A stretch of DNA of 64,000 bases from Alphaproteobacteria bacterium (GCA_947465395.1 CANIAL010000004.1:1-64000), one strand, 5' to 3'. Positions 53,385 through 63,688 are shown, counted from the stretch's first letter. Program-made: numbers and translations. The notes: generated by a model not told the origin, from the letters alone.

Positions 53385-53394
53385 GACAAGCACG

Positions 53395-54060
53395 ATGAAA
53401 GCCGCCGTCATTGTTTTCCCCGCTTCCAACTGCGACCGCGACGCCGCCACCGCGCTGGAGGCCATGACCGGCAAGAAGACCGCCATGGTCTGGCACCAGG
53501 ACAATGAATTGCCCGCGGGCACCGATCTGGTGGTGCTGCCGGGCGGTTTTTCCTATGGCGATTATTTGCGCTGCGGCGCCATGGCCAACCAGTCCAGCAT
53601 CATGGCGGCCATCAAGGCTCATGCGGAAAAAGGCGGCGCGGTGCTGGGCATCTGCAACGGCTTCCAGGTGCTGACGGAATCCGGGTTGCTGCCCGGCGCG
53701 CTGATGAGGAATGCCGGTCTGAAATTCATCTGCAAGCCGGTGGCGCTGGAGGTGACGGAAACCCAGAGCGCCTTTACCCGCAACTATGCCGCGGGCCAGG
53801 CCGTGACGTTTCCCGTGGCGCATGGCGAAGGCAATTATGTCGCCGATGACGCGACGCTTGACCGGCTGGAAGGCGAAGGCCGGGTGATGTTCCGCTACCA
53901 GAACAATCCCAATGGCTCGGCCCGCGACATTGCCGGCATCCTGAATGAAAAGCGCAATGTGCTGGGCCTGATGCCCCATCCCGAACGCGCGGTGGACCCG
54001 GCCACCGGCGGCAGCGACGGGCGCGCCATGTTCCAGGGCCTGATCGAAGCCCTTTCGTGA
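53395..54060 (+). CDS. purQ: FGAM synthase glutaminase subunit PurQ
   Basis: The 221-aa class I glutamine amidotransferase starts [15 protein letters not shown]. The nucleophile Cys lies in [19 protein letters not shown] and the His/Glu pair in [10 protein letters not shown]. It supplies ammonia to PurL. The end overlaps the purL start. Confidence 0.97.
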   Translation: MKAAVIVFPASNCDRDAATALEAMTGKKTAMVWHQDNELPAGTDLVVLPGGFSYGDYLRCGAMANQSSIMAAIKAHAEKGGAVLGICNGFQVLTESGLLPGALMRNAGLKFICKPVALEVTETQSAFTRNYAAGQAVTFPVAHGEGNYVADDATLDRLEGEGRVMFRYQNNPNGSARDIAGILNEKRNVLGLMPHPERAVDPATGGSDGRAMFQGLIEALS

Positions 54061-56282
54061 GTAATATGACAGAAATCTCAACTGATATAACTCCGGCCAT
54101 CGTGGCCGAACATGGCCTCATCCCCGAGGAATACCAGCGCATCAACACGTTGCTTGGCCGGGCGCCCAACATGGTGGAGCTTGGCGTGTTCAGCGTCATG
54201 TGGTCCGAGCATTGCTCGTACAAATCCACCCGCGTTCACCTGAAGACCTTGCCCACCAAGGCGGCATGGGTGATCCAGGGCCCGGGCGAGAATGCGGGCG
54301 TGATTGATATTGGCGATGGCGACGCCTGCATCTTCAAGATGGAATCCCACAACCATCCCAGCTTCATCGAACCCTATCAGGGCGCGGCCACGGGCGTGGG
54401 CGGCATCATGCGCGATGTCTTCACCATGGGGGCGCGGCCCATCGCCATGATGAACGCGCTGCGCTTTGGCGAACCGTCGCATCCCAAGACCCGGCATCTG
54501 GTGTCGGGCGTGGTGTCGGGTATTGGCGGCTATGGCAATTGCATGGGCGTGCCCACCGTGGGCGGCGAAGTCAATTTCCACAAAAGCTTCAATGGCAACA
54601 ATCTGGTCAACGCCATGTGCGTGGGCCTGGCCCGAACGGACAAAATCTTCCTGTCCGCCGCCAAGGGCGCGGGAAATCCGGTGGTCTATTTCGGATCGAA
54701 AACCGGCCGCGACGGCATCCATGGCGCCACCATGGCCTCGGCCCAGTTTGATGATGCGTCCGAGGAAAAGCGCCCCACCGTGCAGGTGGGCGATCCCTTT
54801 GCGGAAAAACTGCTGCTGGAAGCGACATTGGAATTGATGGCAACCGACGCCATCGTGGCGATCCAGGACATGGGGGCCGCGGGCCTGACATCGTCATCGG
54901 CGGAAATGGCCGACAAGGGCGGCAGCGGCATCGAACTTGACCTGGACAAGGTGCCCCAGCGCGAAACCCACATGACGGCGTACGAGATGCTGCTGTCGGA
55001 AAGCCAGGAGCGCATGCTGGCCGTGCTGAAGCCGGGGCGCGAAGCCGAAGCCGAAAAGATTTTCAAGAAATGGGAGCTGGACTTCGCCGTCATCGGCGTC
55101 ACCACCGACACGCATCGCTTCATCGCCCGGCATCAGGGAAAAGTGGTGGCCGATATTCCCGTCACCGCCCTGTCGGACGAGGCGCCCATTTATTCGCGGC
55201 CCTTTGAAAAGCGCGCGCCCATGTCCGGCACGCCCGCCTATGACAAGGCGCGCCCCGTGCTGGCGTCGCTGGAAAAGCTCATGGCTGCGCCCGACATGGC
55301 GTCGCGCCGCTGGATCTGGGAGCAGTATGACAACAGCGTCATGAACGACACGCTGCAACATCCGGGCGGCGACGCGGCCGTGGTGCGCGTGCATGGTTCG
55401 AAGAAGGCGCTGGCCATCACCACCGATGTGACGCCGCGCTATGTTAAGGCCGACCCGGTGACGGGCGGGGCGCAGGCCGTGGCCGAAGCCTGGCGCAATT
55501 TGACGGCGGTGGGCGCGACGCCGCTGGCCGTCACCGACAATCTCAATTTCGGCAATCCGCAAAAGCCAGAGATCATGGGCCAGATCGTGGGCGCCATCGA
55601 AGGCATCGGGGCGGCCTGCCGCGCGCTGGATTTCCCTGTCATCGGCGGCAACTGCTCGCTCTATAACGAAACCAATGGCGAAGGCATCTTGCCGACACCG
55701 GCCATTGGCGGCGTGGGGCTGCTGAAAGATCATGCGCGCATGGCCACCATCGGCTTCAAGCGCGAAGAAGACGTGGTGATCCTGATCGGCGAGACGAAGG
55801 GCCATCTGGGCCAGTCCATTTACCTGCGCGAGATCGAAGGCCGCGAAGAAGGCGCCTGCCCGCCGCTGGACCTGGCCGCTGAAAAGAAGCACGGCGATTT
55901 CGTGCGCGGGCTGATTGAGGCGGGCCGGCTGGATACGGTGCATGACCTGTCCGATGGCGGCCTGCTGGTCGCCATCGCGGAAATGGCGCTGAAGGGCGGC
56001 ATGGGCGCATCGGTGGGCCAGGCCGCCATTGCCGATGCGGTGGGCTTCTGGTTCGGCGAGGATCAGGGGCGCTATCTTCTGGCCGCGCCGTTCGCCGAAG
56101 CCGAAAAAATCGTGGCCGAAGCGCGCGCGGCATACATTCCGGTTGCCGAACTGGGCCGCACAGGCGGCGATGCCATCACGTTGAATGACAAGGACAGCAT
56201 GGCGCTGAAGACACTGTCTGCCGCGCATGAAGGCTGGTTCCCCCGCTTCATGTCGGGTGAAGAAATCCCCGTTCGGAATTAA
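54057..56282 (+). CDS. purL: FGAM synthase large subunit PurL
   Basis: The 741-aa protein is the short PurL that needs PurS and PurQ. It shows [26 protein letters not shown], then [13 protein letters not shown] and the second-half [10 protein letters not shown]. It makes FGAM from FGAR with ATP. The start may be the GTG at 54057, overlapping purQ (GTGA), or the ATG at 54066; neither has a strong binding site and coupling to purQ is likely. Confidence 0.97.
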   Translation: MSNMTEISTDITPAIVAEHGLIPEEYQRINTLLGRAPNMVELGVFSVMWSEHCSYKSTRVHLKTLPTKAAWVIQGPGENAGVIDIGDGDACIFKMESHNHPSFIEPYQGAATGVGGIMRDVFTMGARPIAMMNALRFGEPSHPKTRHLVSGVVSGIGGYGNCMGVPTVGGEVNFHKSFNGNNLVNAMCVGLARTDKIFLSAAKGAGNPVVYFGSKTGRDGIHGATMASAQFDDASEEKRPTVQVGDPFAEKLLLEATLELMATDAIVAIQDMGAAGLTSSSAEMADKGGSGIELDLDKVPQRETHMTAYEMLLSESQERMLAVLKPGREAEAEKIFKKWELDFAVIGVTTDTHRFIARHQGKVVADIPVTALSDEAPIYSRPFEKRAPMSGTPAYDKARPVLASLEKLMAAPDMASRRWIWEQYDNSVMNDTLQHPGGDAAVVRVHGSKKALAITTDVTPRYVKADPVTGGAQAVAEAWRNLTAVGATPLAVTDNLNFGNPQKPEIMGQIVGAIEGIGAACRALDFPVIGGNCSLYNETNGEGILPTPAIGGVGLLKDHARMATIGFKREEDVVILIGETKGHLGQSIYLREIEGREEGACPPLDLAAEKKHGDFVRGLIEAGRLDTVHDLSDGGLLVAIAEMALKGGMGASVGQAAIADAVGFWFGEDQGRYLLAAPFAEAEKIVAEARAAYIPVAELGRTGGDAITLNDKDSMALKTLSAAHEGWFPRFMSGEEIPVRN

Positions 56283-56305
56283 GTTCGCAATTAAGGAATA
56301 ATGCC

Positions 56306-56539
56306 ATGGGCATGAAAGCCGCCGACATCGAGAAATTCATCAAGGACGCCTTCCCGGACGCCGATGTGGTGATCCGCGACCTGGCGGGGGACGAGAACCA
56401 TTATGCCGCCACCATCGCCTCGGCCGCCTTTGCCGGCAAAAGCCGGGTGGCGCAGCACCAGATGGTTTATGCTGCCCTGAAGGGAAACATGGGCGGCGTG
56501 CTGCATGCCCTGCAGCTTCAGACCAGCATCAAGACTTGA
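56306..56539 (+). CDS. bolA: BolA-family protein
   Basis: The 77-aa protein has the short BolA fold with the conserved C-terminal pattern SRVAQHQMVYAALKGNMGGVLHAL, including the His used with glutaredoxin to hold a [2Fe-2S] cluster. AAGGA precedes the start. It is directly followed by the monothiol glutaredoxin gene, its usual partner. Confidence 0.95.
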   Translation: MGMKAADIEKFIKDAFPDADVVIRDLAGDENHYAATIASAAFAGKSRVAQHQMVYAALKGNMGGVLHALQLQTSIKT

Positions 56540-56593
56540 CCTTATATAGGCCCATGCCTATTTCAGCCTTCAAGACCCATTGAGGAGCCGCAC

Positions 56594-56932
56594 ATGTCCG
56601 AAGCCGATGCCCAGGCCATAATCGCCGAACAGGTCAAGAGCAATGACGTGGTGCTTTACATGAAGGGCACGCCGGTTTTCCCGCAATGCGGCTTTTCCAG
56701 CATGGCCTGCCAGGTGCTGTCGCATCTGGGCGTGAGCTTCAAGGCGGTGGATGTGCTGGCCGATCCCGATATCAGAAACGGCATCAAGACATTTTCCAAC
56801 TGGCCCACCATCCCCCAGCTTTATGTGAAGGGCGAATTCGTGGGCGGCGCGGACATATTGCGCGAAATGTATGAAGCCGATGAGCTGAAGCCCTATTTCG
56901 CCCAGCACGGCGTCGCCATGAAGGCGGATTAA
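56594..56932 (+). CDS. grxD: Monothiol glutaredoxin (Grx4 type)
   Basis: The 112-aa protein has the CGFS active site (QCGFSS, near residue 32), MKGTP before it and [16 protein letters not shown] for glutathione binding. It binds a glutathione-ligated [2Fe-2S] cluster and acts with BolA in iron-sulfur trafficking. A GAGGAG-like site precedes the start. Transcription would run into repeat copy C and the bidirectional rpsD terminator. Confidence 0.96.
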   Translation: MSEADAQAIIAEQVKSNDVVLYMKGTPVFPQCGFSSMACQVLSHLGVSFKAVDVLADPDIRNGIKTFSNWPTIPQLYVKGEFVGGADILREMYEADELKPYFAQHGVAMKAD

Positions 56933-56934
56933 AA

Positions 56935-57043
56935 CTCAGGCCCGCCTCCCACTTCGGTGCGAAGCACCAGGAAGGGGGAGGTGGTTTCAGCGCGCGAAGC
57001 CGACCCCTTGGGAGGCGAGCGGAAGCTGAAACCGGAGGGGGGG
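56935..57043 (-). repeat. Two-hairpin dispersed repeat, copy C
   Basis: In inverted orientation it starts CCCCCTCCGG at the 57043 side and ends GCCTGAG at 56935. It matches copy A over 33 consecutive bases at the start, in the GGTTTCAGC/GCTGAAACC stem and at the end. Hairpin 2 has a GGTGCTTCGCACC tip. It lies directly after grxD. Confidence 0.85.
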
Positions 57044-57059
57044 CATTGGCAAGTGCCAT

Positions 57060-57096
57060 AAAAAAAAAGGCCCGTGGGAAACCACGGGCCTTTTTT
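57060..57096 (-). terminator. Bidirectional terminator of rpsD and grxD
   Basis: A perfect 9-bp stem (GGCCCGTGG / CCACGGGCC) with a four-base loop has A-runs on one side and T-runs on the other, so it can stop rpsD (leftward) and bolA-grxD (rightward). Confidence 0.92.
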
Positions 57097-57113
57097 GTTT
57101 CGTCGCGCAAAAA

Positions 57114-57731
57114 TCAGCGCGAATAGAATTCGACAATCAGATGCGGTTCCATCTGCACGGCATACGGCACGTCCGCCAGCTTGGGCGTGCGCAGCAGCTT
57201 GGTGGTCATCTTGCCGTGATCCACTTCCATGTAATCGGGCGTATCGCGTTCGGCCGACTTGGAAGCTTCCAGCACCAGCGCCATTTCCTTGGCCTTGGGC
57301 GACAGCTCGATGGCGTCCTTTTCCGTGACATGGAAAGAGGCAACCGTGACGCGGCGGCCATTCACTTTCACGTGGCCATGGCTGACCAGCTGGCGGGCGG
57401 CGAAGGGCGTGGGCACGAACTTGCTGCGATACACCACGGTATCCAGGCGGGTTTCCAGCAGACCGATCATGTTCTCGCCGGTGTCGCCGGGGCGGCGCGA
57501 GGCGTCGGTGTAATATTTGCGGAACTGGCGCTCGGTGATGTTGCCGTAATAGCCTTTGAGCTTCTGCTTGGCCTGGAGCTGGGTGCCATAGTCGGACAGC
57601 TTCTTGGCGCGGCGCTGGCCGTGCTGGCCCGGACCATAGGAGCGCTTGTTGACAGGGCTCTTGGGGCGGCCCCAGATATTCTCGCCCATGCGGCGGTCGA
57701 GCTTGTACTTGGAATTTTGGCGCTTGCTCAT
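57114..57731 (-). CDS. rpsD: Ribosomal protein uS4
   Basis: The 205-aa protein starts [20 protein letters not shown] and contains the S4 RNA-binding domain ([31 protein letters not shown]-type region, residues about 92-122). It nucleates 30S assembly. GAGGACC precedes the start at 57731; a longer frame from 57818 adds 29 residues not seen in the family. Here it stands alone, outside the alpha operon. Confidence 0.97.
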   Translation of the reverse strand: MSKRQNSKYKLDRRMGENIWGRPKSPVNKRSYGPGQHGQRRAKKLSDYGTQLQAKQKLKGYYGNITERQFRKYYTDASRRPGDTGENMIGLLETRLDTVVYRSKFVPTPFAARQLVSHGHVKVNGRRVTVASFHVTEKDAIELSPKAKEMALVLEASKSAERDTPDYMEVDHGKMTTKLLRTPKLADVPYAVQMEPHLIVEFYSR

Positions 57732-57952
57732 TGGTCCTCGGACGTGATTTTGGATCGGCGATATGCCGGAAAGGCGCGCACTTATAGCCAAGGCTTTTGG
57801 CCTGTCAAACGTCTGCAACTTGTGGCTGAGCGACCACGTTTCGAGCGTGCAATTTCAATGGCTTATAGCAACAGCAGCCCGCAGTCGGGCACTGGTACAG
57901 TTTGAAAAAAGCCGGGATTGAAGGGGCTAGAGCCGGGGGCTAGGTTCGCCCC
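57732..57952. other. Intergenic region, no gene seen
   Basis: About 220 bases hold the rpsD promoter on one strand and the promoter of the small membrane gene on the other. I found no tRNA cloverleaf, terminator or protein signature. Confidence 0.4.
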
Positions 57953-58147
57953 ATGAAGCTGACAGGCCAAATTGCCCTTTATGGGGCCGCATCATTGGTC
58001 ATCGCCTTTGTGGCTTGTGCAACGGTGTTCACAGTCCTCTGGGGCTTCAAACCAGCAGCCATTTGGCCCCTCTATATCACGGGGCTGCTGATTGTGGCCG
58101 GGCTTGCTATAGGTGCCCGGCGTATTGGAAGAAAATCCCATGCCTAA
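57953..58147 (+). CDS. Small two-helix membrane protein
   Basis: The 64-aa protein has two hydrophobic segments (residues about 8-29 and 36-53) and a basic tail ending RRIGRKSHA. No family recognised. Its stop overlaps the start of the next small gene, suggesting coupling. There is no strong ribosome binding site, so expression is not certain. Confidence 0.55.
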   Translation: MKLTGQIALYGAASLVIAFVACATVFTVLWGFKPAAIWPLYITGLLIVAGLAIGARRIGRKSHA

Positions 58148-58310
58148 AGGACCCCAAGGCCAGAAGCGCAAGGCGGACGTGATCGGCAACGCCGTCCTGG
58201 TGATGCGGATTGCCACCGGCGAGGTTCAGGCAGTGTTACAATTTCAATCCGGGCGCGGGTTTTCGCGCTGCCGGCCCAGGCGGCCGGTGCTCTCCGCCAG
58301 TTTCACATAG
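58140..58310 (+). pseudogene. Truncated small conserved gene (MPKGPQGQKR family)
   Basis: The first 30 residues (MPKGPQGQKRKADVIGNAV then MRIATGE) resemble a widespread small alphaproteobacterial protein of unknown function that normally continues for another 30 or so residues with an acidic then basic segment. Here the match stops after VMRIATGEV, at about 58226, and the frame runs through the end of the opposite gene. I read it as a 3'-truncated remnant. The intact family length is from memory. Confidence 0.55.
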
Positions 58311-58492
58311 GCGATGAGGGGCCAGCCCAGAACGTCGGGCGCCAGCCAGCCGGCCGCCGCGGAGGCAATGCCGGGAATCGTTCGGTATTCGTCCCAGTGG
58401 TTGCGCGCTTCCTGGGACACGACATAGCCCCAGGTCAGAAGCCCGCAGGACAGCCAGCCAATGGCAAACCATTTCAAAAACCGGCGCAACAT
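58244..58492 (-). CDS. Small membrane protein of unknown function
   Basis: The 82-aa protein has one clear hydrophobic helix (residues about 7-27, FAIGWLSCGLLTWGYVV) and a second weaker one near 50-65. A strong GGGGGAG precedes the ATG at 58492. It overlaps the truncated plus-strand gene at its 3' end. No family recognised; likely real because of the binding site. Confidence 0.65.
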   Translation of the reverse strand: MLRRFLKWFAIGWLSCGLLTWGYVVSQEARNHWDEYRTIPGIASAAAGWLAPDVLGWPLIAYVKLAESTGRLGRQRENPRPD

Positions 58493-58556
58493 GTCTCCCC
58501 CAACCCATCGGAATATGAAAGACTAGCCCCATGCCGAAGGCACACCAAGGCCGGAT

Positions 58557-58976
58557 ATGAGCGCCGAATTGATGCGGGACATCGTGGCCGGTTTTGCGCG
58601 GTCGGATTTGCGGCCCCTGCTGGATGCGCTTCATGACGACGTGGTCTGGAAGTCGGCGTCCCGCCATGGCGGGCCGTTCAGCTTTGACGGCGAACACAGG
58701 AACCGCGCCGGGGTGCGGGAAGTCCTGTCGAACATCGCAAAGGACTATACCTTCCACCGCATGGAGCCGAAGGAAGTGGTGGCGGCAGACGATGTGGTCT
58801 GGGGCTGTTTTGACGTCGCCCTCAGCTATGACGCCAAGGGCAAGGGCATCGACCCGGTCCCCGTTGCGTTCGAAGTCGCCATTCGCTGGCGGATGAAGGA
58901 CGGCAAGATCATCGAACACCAGGCGTTTTTCGACACCGCCCATCTGTTGATGAAACAAAAAGAAGCGCAGGCCTAG
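58557..58976 (+). CDS. NTF2/SnoaL-like protein
   Basis: The 139-aa protein fits the NTF2-like cone fold: an N-terminal helix (ELMRDIVAGFARSDLRPLLDALHDDVVW), then beta strands and the closing IRWRMKDGKIIEHQAFFD. Members are small-molecule isomerases, hydrolases or ligand binders; no activity can be assigned. A nine-codon frame beginning at 58530 ends on its start codon (ATGA). Confidence 0.85.
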   Translation: MSAELMRDIVAGFARSDLRPLLDALHDDVVWKSASRHGGPFSFDGEHRNRAGVREVLSNIAKDYTFHRMEPKEVVAADDVVWGCFDVALSYDAKGKGIDPVPVAFEVAIRWRMKDGKIIEHQAFFDTAHLLMKQKEAQA

Positions 58977-59023
58977 GACGCAGATGCCGGACGCCCCCGC
59001 CCGATTACGATAGTCTCCACACA

Positions 59024-59112
59024 GGCCCCGTGGCGGAACTGGTAGACGCACCGGACTTAAAATCCGTTGTTCCGAAAGGGACGTATCTGTTCGACTCAGA
59101 TCGGGGCCACCA
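59024..59112 (+). tRNA. leuX: tRNA-Leu (anticodon UAA)
   Basis: A class II tRNA of 89 bases with encoded CCA. The acceptor GGCCCCG pairs with CGGGGCC, the anticodon loop CTTAAAA gives UAA, and the T-arm is ATCTG TTCGACT CAGAT. The variable arm is TTCCGAAAGGGA-like. The outermost anticodon-stem pair looks like C-U. Confidence 0.95.
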
Positions 59113-59135
59113 TTCGCTTTGCTCACCCAGACGGG

Positions 59136-59147
59136 TCGGGGCCACCA
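59136..59147. repeat. Direct repeat of the tRNA-Leu 3' end
   Basis: The last 12 bases of the tRNA gene, TCGGGGCCACCA (59101-59112), recur exactly here, 35 bases downstream. This is the form expected of an attachment-site remnant or a partial tRNA duplication. No integrase gene is nearby. Confidence 0.55.
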
Positions 59148-59167
59148 GTTTATAATTTGCCGGAGCC

Positions 59168-60385
59168 ATGCAGCAGATTTCCACCACATGCCTGATCGCG
59201 GGCGGCGGGCCAGCCGGGATGATGCTGGTCTTTTTGCTGGCGCGCGCGGGTGTGGACGTGACCGTGCTGGAAAAGCACAAGGATTTTCTGCGCGATTTTC
59301 GCGGCGACACGGTCCATCCCTCCACCCTTGAGGTCATGCATGAGCTGGGGCTGCTGGAAAAATTCCTCGCCCTGCCGCACAGCGAAATCCGCAATGTCAC
59401 CATCGCCTTCGGGGACGAGGAGTTCGCCATGGCGGATTTCTCGAAGCTGTCCACCACCTGCAAGTTCATCGCCCTGATGCCGCAATGGGATTTTCTGGAT
59501 TTCATCGCAGCGCAAGCAAAAGCTTTTCCCAATTTCCACCTGATGATGCAGACCGAGGCCAAGGATCTTCTGATCCAGAATGGCCGCATCGCGGGAGTGC
59601 TGGCGAAAACACCAGACGGCAATGTGGACATTCGCGCCGGGCTGACGGTGGCCGCCGATGGCCGCACCTCCATCCTGCGCGACAAGTCCGGCCTGCCGCG
59701 CATCGAACTGGGTGCGCCCTTCGATGTCTTGTGGCTGAGCCTGCCGGTGAAGTCCGGCGATCCCCTGGGCCTGCAGGGGCGGGTGAAGGACGGGCAACTG
59801 TTCGTGATGATCTATCGCGGGGATTACTGGCAATGCGCGCTTCTGATACCCAAGGGCGGCTTTGACCCCATCAAGGCGGAGGGCCTGTCGCGCTTCCGCG
59901 AGCGGCTGAAAAAGATCGCGGGGTTTGCCGCGGACCGCGTGGACGAAACCATCACAGGCTTCGACCAGGTCAGGCTTTTGACCGTGGCGGTGGACCGGCT
60001 GACGGAGTGGGCGCGGCCGGGATTTTTGGCCATTGGCGATGCCGCCCATGCCATGTCGCCGGTGGGCGGGGTGGGTATCAACCTGGCCATCCAGGATTCG
60101 GTGGCCACGGCGAATATTCTTGGCCCCATCCTGCAGACGCGCACGCCGAAATTCGCGGAGCTGAAGCGGGTGCAGCGCCGCCGCATGTTCCCGACAAGGG
60201 TGATCCAGGCTTTCCAGGTGGCGGCGCAGAATCTGGGCCTGGCGCCGATCATGGGAGCGACCACCACGCCCAGGCCGCCTTTCATCGTGCGGCTGCTGAA
60301 TGCCTGGCCTTGGGCAAGGCAATTCCCGGCGCGCTTTTTGGGCATCGGCCCGCGCCCGGAGCATGTGCGGCTTCAGAAAAAGTAA
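59168..60385 (+). CDS. FAD-dependent aromatic monooxygenase (PHBH/UbiH superfamily)
   Basis: The 405-aa group A flavoprotein has the ADP-binding fold CLIAGGGPAGMMLVFLLARAG, the second FAD motif around residue 285 (GFLAIGDAAHAMSPVGGVGINLA) and FRGDTVHPSTLEVM near residue 45, where the RGD/HPST region contacts flavin and substrate. Members hydroxylate aromatic rings using NAD(P)H and O2. The substrate is unknown, and no catabolic genes are adjacent. It follows tRNA-Leu and converges on lpdA. Confidence 0.9.
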   Translation: MQQISTTCLIAGGGPAGMMLVFLLARAGVDVTVLEKHKDFLRDFRGDTVHPSTLEVMHELGLLEKFLALPHSEIRNVTIAFGDEEFAMADFSKLSTTCKFIALMPQWDFLDFIAAQAKAFPNFHLMMQTEAKDLLIQNGRIAGVLAKTPDGNVDIRAGLTVAADGRTSILRDKSGLPRIELGAPFDVLWLSLPVKSGDPLGLQGRVKDGQLFVMIYRGDYWQCALLIPKGGFDPIKAEGLSRFRERLKKIAGFAADRVDETITGFDQVRLLTVAVDRLTEWARPGFLAIGDAAHAMSPVGGVGINLAIQDSVATANILGPILQTRTPKFAELKRVQRRRMFPTRVIQAFQVAAQNLGLAPIMGATTTPRPPFIVRLLNAWPWARQFPARFLGIGPRPEHVRLQKK

Positions 60386-60390
60386 GCTGG

Positions 60391-60428
60391 ATTCCCTTGA
60401 CCTCGCCACTTCGTGGCTCGCCGGGAAT
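60391..60428. repeat. Hairpin between converging genes
   Basis: Outer arms ATTCCC and GGGAAT enclose a second stem, GCCAC TTC GTGGC. There is no T-run, so it is not a standard intrinsic terminator. It resembles the small REP-like hairpins found between convergent genes. No second copy was seen in the window. Confidence 0.5.
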
Positions 60429-60438
60429 GACAACCAGA

Positions 60439-61839
60439 CTACATTTGCATCGTCCAATTTTCGACGCCCATGGCGGCCTGTCGCACGGCTTCGCTTAAAG
60501 TGGGATGCGAATGACAGGTGCGGGCCACGTCTTCGGACGAAGCGCCGAACTCCATCGCCAGCACCATTTCCGCCAGAAGATTTCCGGCTTCCGGTCCCAA
60601 TATATGCGCGCCCAGCACCTTGTCGGTGGCGGCGTCGGCCAGGATTTTCACAAAGCCGTCCGTGGCCAGGATGGTCTTGGCGCGCGCATTGGCGGTGAAG
60701 GGAAACTTGCCGACCTTGTAGGCGATGCCCGCGGCCTTCAACTCTTCTTCCGTCTTTCCGACAGAGGCCACTTCCGGGAAGGTGTAGACCACCGACGGAA
60801 TGGCGTCGTAATTCACATGCCCCGCCTTGCCGGCGATGCGTTCGGCGCAGGCCACCGCTTCGTCCTCGGCCTTGTGCGCCAGCATGGGGCCTTCGCGGCA
60901 ATCGCCGATGGCATAGATGCCCGGCACATTGCTTTGATAATGATGGTCGGTGGCGATGCGGCCGCGATTGTCCAGCTTGACGCCGACCGCCTCCAGCCCC
61001 AGCCCCGCCGTGTAGGGACGCCGCCCGATGGCCACCAGCATCACATCGGCCTCGATCTGGCTTTTCTCGCCGCCCGCCGCAGGCTCCACCGTCACCACCA
61101 GGCCGTTTTTCTTTTTCTCGACACCCGAGACCTTGGTGGAAAGCTGGAAGGTCATGCCCTGTTTTGTCAGCACGCGCTGAAAGGCTTTCGACACTTCCAT
61201 GTCCATGCCCGGCGTGATGCGGTCCAGGAATTCAACGACGGTGACTTCCGCGCCCAGGCGATTCCAGACCGAACCCAGTTCCAGCCCGATCACACCAGCG
61301 CCCACGACCAAAAGCTTCTTCGGCACTTCGCTTAAAGAGAGCGCGCCGGTGGACGACACGATCTGCTTTTCATCAATGGTGACGCCGGGCAGCGGCGCCA
61401 CATCGGAACCCGTGGCGATGATGATGTGCCTGGCGGTGAGGCTGCGGGTCTTGCCGCCGCTTTTGACTTCGACTTTTCCGGGCGCGGTGATGCGGCCTTC
61501 GCCGACAATGGCTTCGCTCTTGGCTTTCTTGAGCAGGAATTCCACGCCCTTGGTGAGCTCGCCCACCACCTTGTCCTTGGCCGCCATCATGGTGGGCAGG
61601 TCGAGCGACACCTGGGCCTTGATGCCCATTTTTGCAAAGTCGTGCTGCGCTTCGTGGAAACGCTCAGAGGCATGCAGCAACGCCTTGGACGGTATGCAGC
61701 CAATGTTCAGGCAGGTGCCGCCAAAGACGCCGCGCTTGTCTATGCAGGCGGTGGAAAGGCCAAGCTGGCCCAGCCGGATGGCGGCGTTGTAGCCGCCCGG
61801 CCCGCCGCCGATCACGATTGCGTCAAAATCATCCGCCAT
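60439..61839 (-). CDS. lpdA: Dihydrolipoyl dehydrogenase (E3)
   Basis: The 466-aa flavoprotein reoxidises dihydrolipoamide in 2-oxoacid dehydrogenase complexes. It shows [22 protein letters not shown] for FAD, the redox disulfide in [13 protein letters not shown], an NAD fold ([17 protein letters not shown]) and the C-terminal His-Glu pair in [10 protein letters not shown]. The start at 61839 is chosen because a frame from 61872 adds 11 residues with no support. The E1 and E2 genes are not in this window. Confidence 0.97.
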   Translation of the reverse strand: MADDFDAIVIGGGPGGYNAAIRLGQLGLSTACIDKRGVFGGTCLNIGCIPSKALLHASERFHEAQHDFAKMGIKAQVSLDLPTMMAAKDKVVGELTKGVEFLLKKAKSEAIVGEGRITAPGKVEVKSGGKTRSLTARHIIIATGSDVAPLPGVTIDEKQIVSSTGALSLSEVPKKLLVVGAGVIGLELGSVWNRLGAEVTVVEFLDRITPGMDMEVSKAFQRVLTKQGMTFQLSTKVSGVEKKKNGLVVTVEPAAGGEKSQIEADVMLVAIGRRPYTAGLGLEAVGVKLDNRGRIATDHHYQSNVPGIYAIGDCREGPMLAHKAEDEAVACAERIAGKAGHVNYDAIPSVVYTFPEVASVGKTEEELKAAGIAYKVGKFPFTANARAKTILATDGFVKILADAATDKVLGAHILGPEAGNLLAEMVLAMEFGASSEDVARTCHSHPTLSEAVRQAAMGVENWTMQM

Positions 61840-61936
61840 GCCCGAAAATCCCGTGATTTGCGCCGCGACCATAGCCGGGCCGGGCCTTGGGGAAAACCGT
61901 GCTTTTTGCAGGTCATTAGCGGCATTTTCGCCGCCC

Positions 61937-63688
61937 TTATGGCGCGGGCGGGTCCTTGACGATGGGCATGGGGAAGATCAGCTCCACCACCGTGCCGCGC
62001 CCGGGTTCGGAGCGCACCGATGACGTGCCGCCCAGCTGCGCGCCAAAGGTGCGGATCAGCCGCGTGCCCACCGACTTTTCGCTGTCGTCCAGGGAAAAGC
62101 CCATGCCGTTGTCGGAAATGCGAAGCCGCATGCGGGCGTCATCCGCCTGGTCCAGCTTGACCTGGATGACGCCATGGGTGGCCAGCACGGCTTGCGAATC
62201 CTGGGCAAGCCCCTGCGGGCGGGGGAAGGCATGCTTGAAGATGTTGGTAAGGACTTCCACCGTGAACAGCGCCAGCGCCACCGCCACGCTGGACGCCACC
62301 ACCAGGTGCGGCACATCGGTTTCGATGCGAACATGTTCGGAATTGCCCATGCCGTCTGCGATCTGGCGCGACAATTCCTCCAGCAATTCCTTCAGGTCGA
62401 GCGTGGAGCGGTCTTCCAGTTCGTTCAAGATGCGGTGCACCAGCGCCAGCGCATTGATGCGGGTCTGGGCCTGCATCAAGGCATCGCGCGCGCCGGGGTC
62501 CTTCACCTGGTTGGCCTGGATGGACAAAAGGCTCATCACGATCTGAAGATTATTCTTCACCCGGTGATGGATTTCCTTGATCAGCGTGGTCTTGAGATTG
62601 ACCGCTTCACGCAGACGCCGGTCGCGGTCCTGGATGCCTTCGGCCATTTCGCTGAGCGCATCGCCCAGGTGCCGGAAGTCGGACGGCGCTTCGGCCAGGT
62701 CCGGGCGGATGGTGTAATGGCCGCTGCGATAGGCCATGGCGATGCGTTTGAGGTAATTGATCCAGTGCGTCACCTGCCGCTCGGTGGCGAACCAGATGGC
62801 GGCCCAGGCAAACAGGATCATGGCGATGGGCAGCAGGAAATCGATGCCCACATGCAGGTAAGTCTGGCGGAACAGGCGCGCATCGCGCTCGCCATAGGCC
62901 ACGAAGATATTGTTGCCCATCAGGGCCACGTTGCCGAAGCGCCATTTGTCGCCTTCATTGTCATCGGCTTCCAGCGACACGCCCGTGGGAAAGCCCGCCA
63001 CGCGGCCGCCCGCGGCCATCACGGCCGCCACCGCCTTGTTGTTGCTGGCAAGGACCGCGCCATTGCGGTCATAGACCGCCACCACCGCCTGCGCCGGAAC
63101 GGGGCGGCTTTGCAGCAGATAATCAAACCAGCGCACATCCAGCGTCAGCGCCACCGTGCCGTCAAAGCGGCCATCGGCGTCGCGCAGGCCCAGCATGGTG
63201 CCGACGATCTTCTGGCCATTGGCGCGTGAGATCAGAAGCGGGCTGACGGCTTGCGTGTTGCTGGCGCGCGCATCCTGGAACACCTTTAAATCCGAGATAT
63301 TCACGCCCTTGGACAGCGGCGGCGCCGAACAGACCAGGGTGCCGTTGGCATCAAGACGCGCCAGGTTGGTGTAATAGCTGACACCGATCAGCGCGTCGGC
63401 CAGGATGCCGTCGCAGTTGCCGTTCATGCCGCGCACGTCTTGCAGGCTGCCCACGGCGCGCAGGATCTGTTCGCCTGACCTGAGGATGCTTTGATGGTCT
63501 TCCGCCGTGGTGCGCGCGGTCTGGATCAGCTCGTTGCGCACTTCGGCCACGTCGCGCTGCACGCGTTCAATGCCTTGCAGCAGGCTGACAAGGGCGATGG
63601 GCAGCAGCGCAATGGAAACGATGAAGAGAAGCCGGACGCGAAGTGAGCCGAGGCGCTCGGTGATGCTATTTGAGGCGGCGCTTCCCAT
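61937..63688 (-). CDS. Membrane sensor histidine kinase, HisKA_2 type (general stress response)
   Basis: The 583-aa protein has a transmembrane helix at residues about 17-37, a periplasmic sensor domain of about 230 residues (Cache-like by length; [12 protein letters not shown] is seen), a second helix near 272-300 and a HAMP-like linker. The HisKA_2 box [17 protein letters not shown] follows, with the phospho-acceptor near His374, then an HATPase domain ([22 protein letters not shown]). This kinase family feeds PhyR in the alphaproteobacterial general stress response. It overlaps the end of ecfG by about 23 bases, consistent with that role. The start at 63688 is preferred to 63802. Confidence 0.92.
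   Translation of the reverse strand: MGSAASNSITERLGSLRVRLLFIVSIALLPIALVSLLQGIERVQRDVAEVRNELIQTARTTAEDHQSILRSGEQILRAVGSLQDVRGMNGNCDGILADALIGVSYYTNLARLDANGTLVCSAPPLSKGVNISDLKVFQDARASNTQAVSPLLISRANGQKIVGTMLGLRDADGRFDGTVALTLDVRWFDYLLQSRPVPAQAVVAVYDRNGAVLASNNKAVAAVMAAGGRVAGFPTGVSLEADDNEGDKWRFGNVALMGNNIFVAYGERDARLFRQTYLHVGIDFLLPIAMILFAWAAIWFATERQVTHWINYLKRIAMAYRSGHYTIRPDLAEAPSDFRHLGDALSEMAEGIQDRDRRLREAVNLKTTLIKEIHHRVKNNLQIVMSLLSIQANQVKDPGARDALMQAQTRINALALVHRILNELEDRSTLDLKELLEELSRQIADGMGNSEHVRIETDVPHLVVASSVAVALALFTVEVLTNIFKHAFPRPQGLAQDSQAVLATHGVIQVKLDQADDARMRLRISDNGMGFSLDDSEKSVGTRLIRTFGAQLGGTSSVRSEPGRGTVVELIFPMPIVKDPPAP

Noticed and set aside
57784-57910. A possible tRNA or integration remnant in the rpsD upstream region (GTTTCGAGCG resembles a T-arm).
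   Set aside because: No acceptor or anticodon stem can be formed, and no second copy of the sequence is present in the window.
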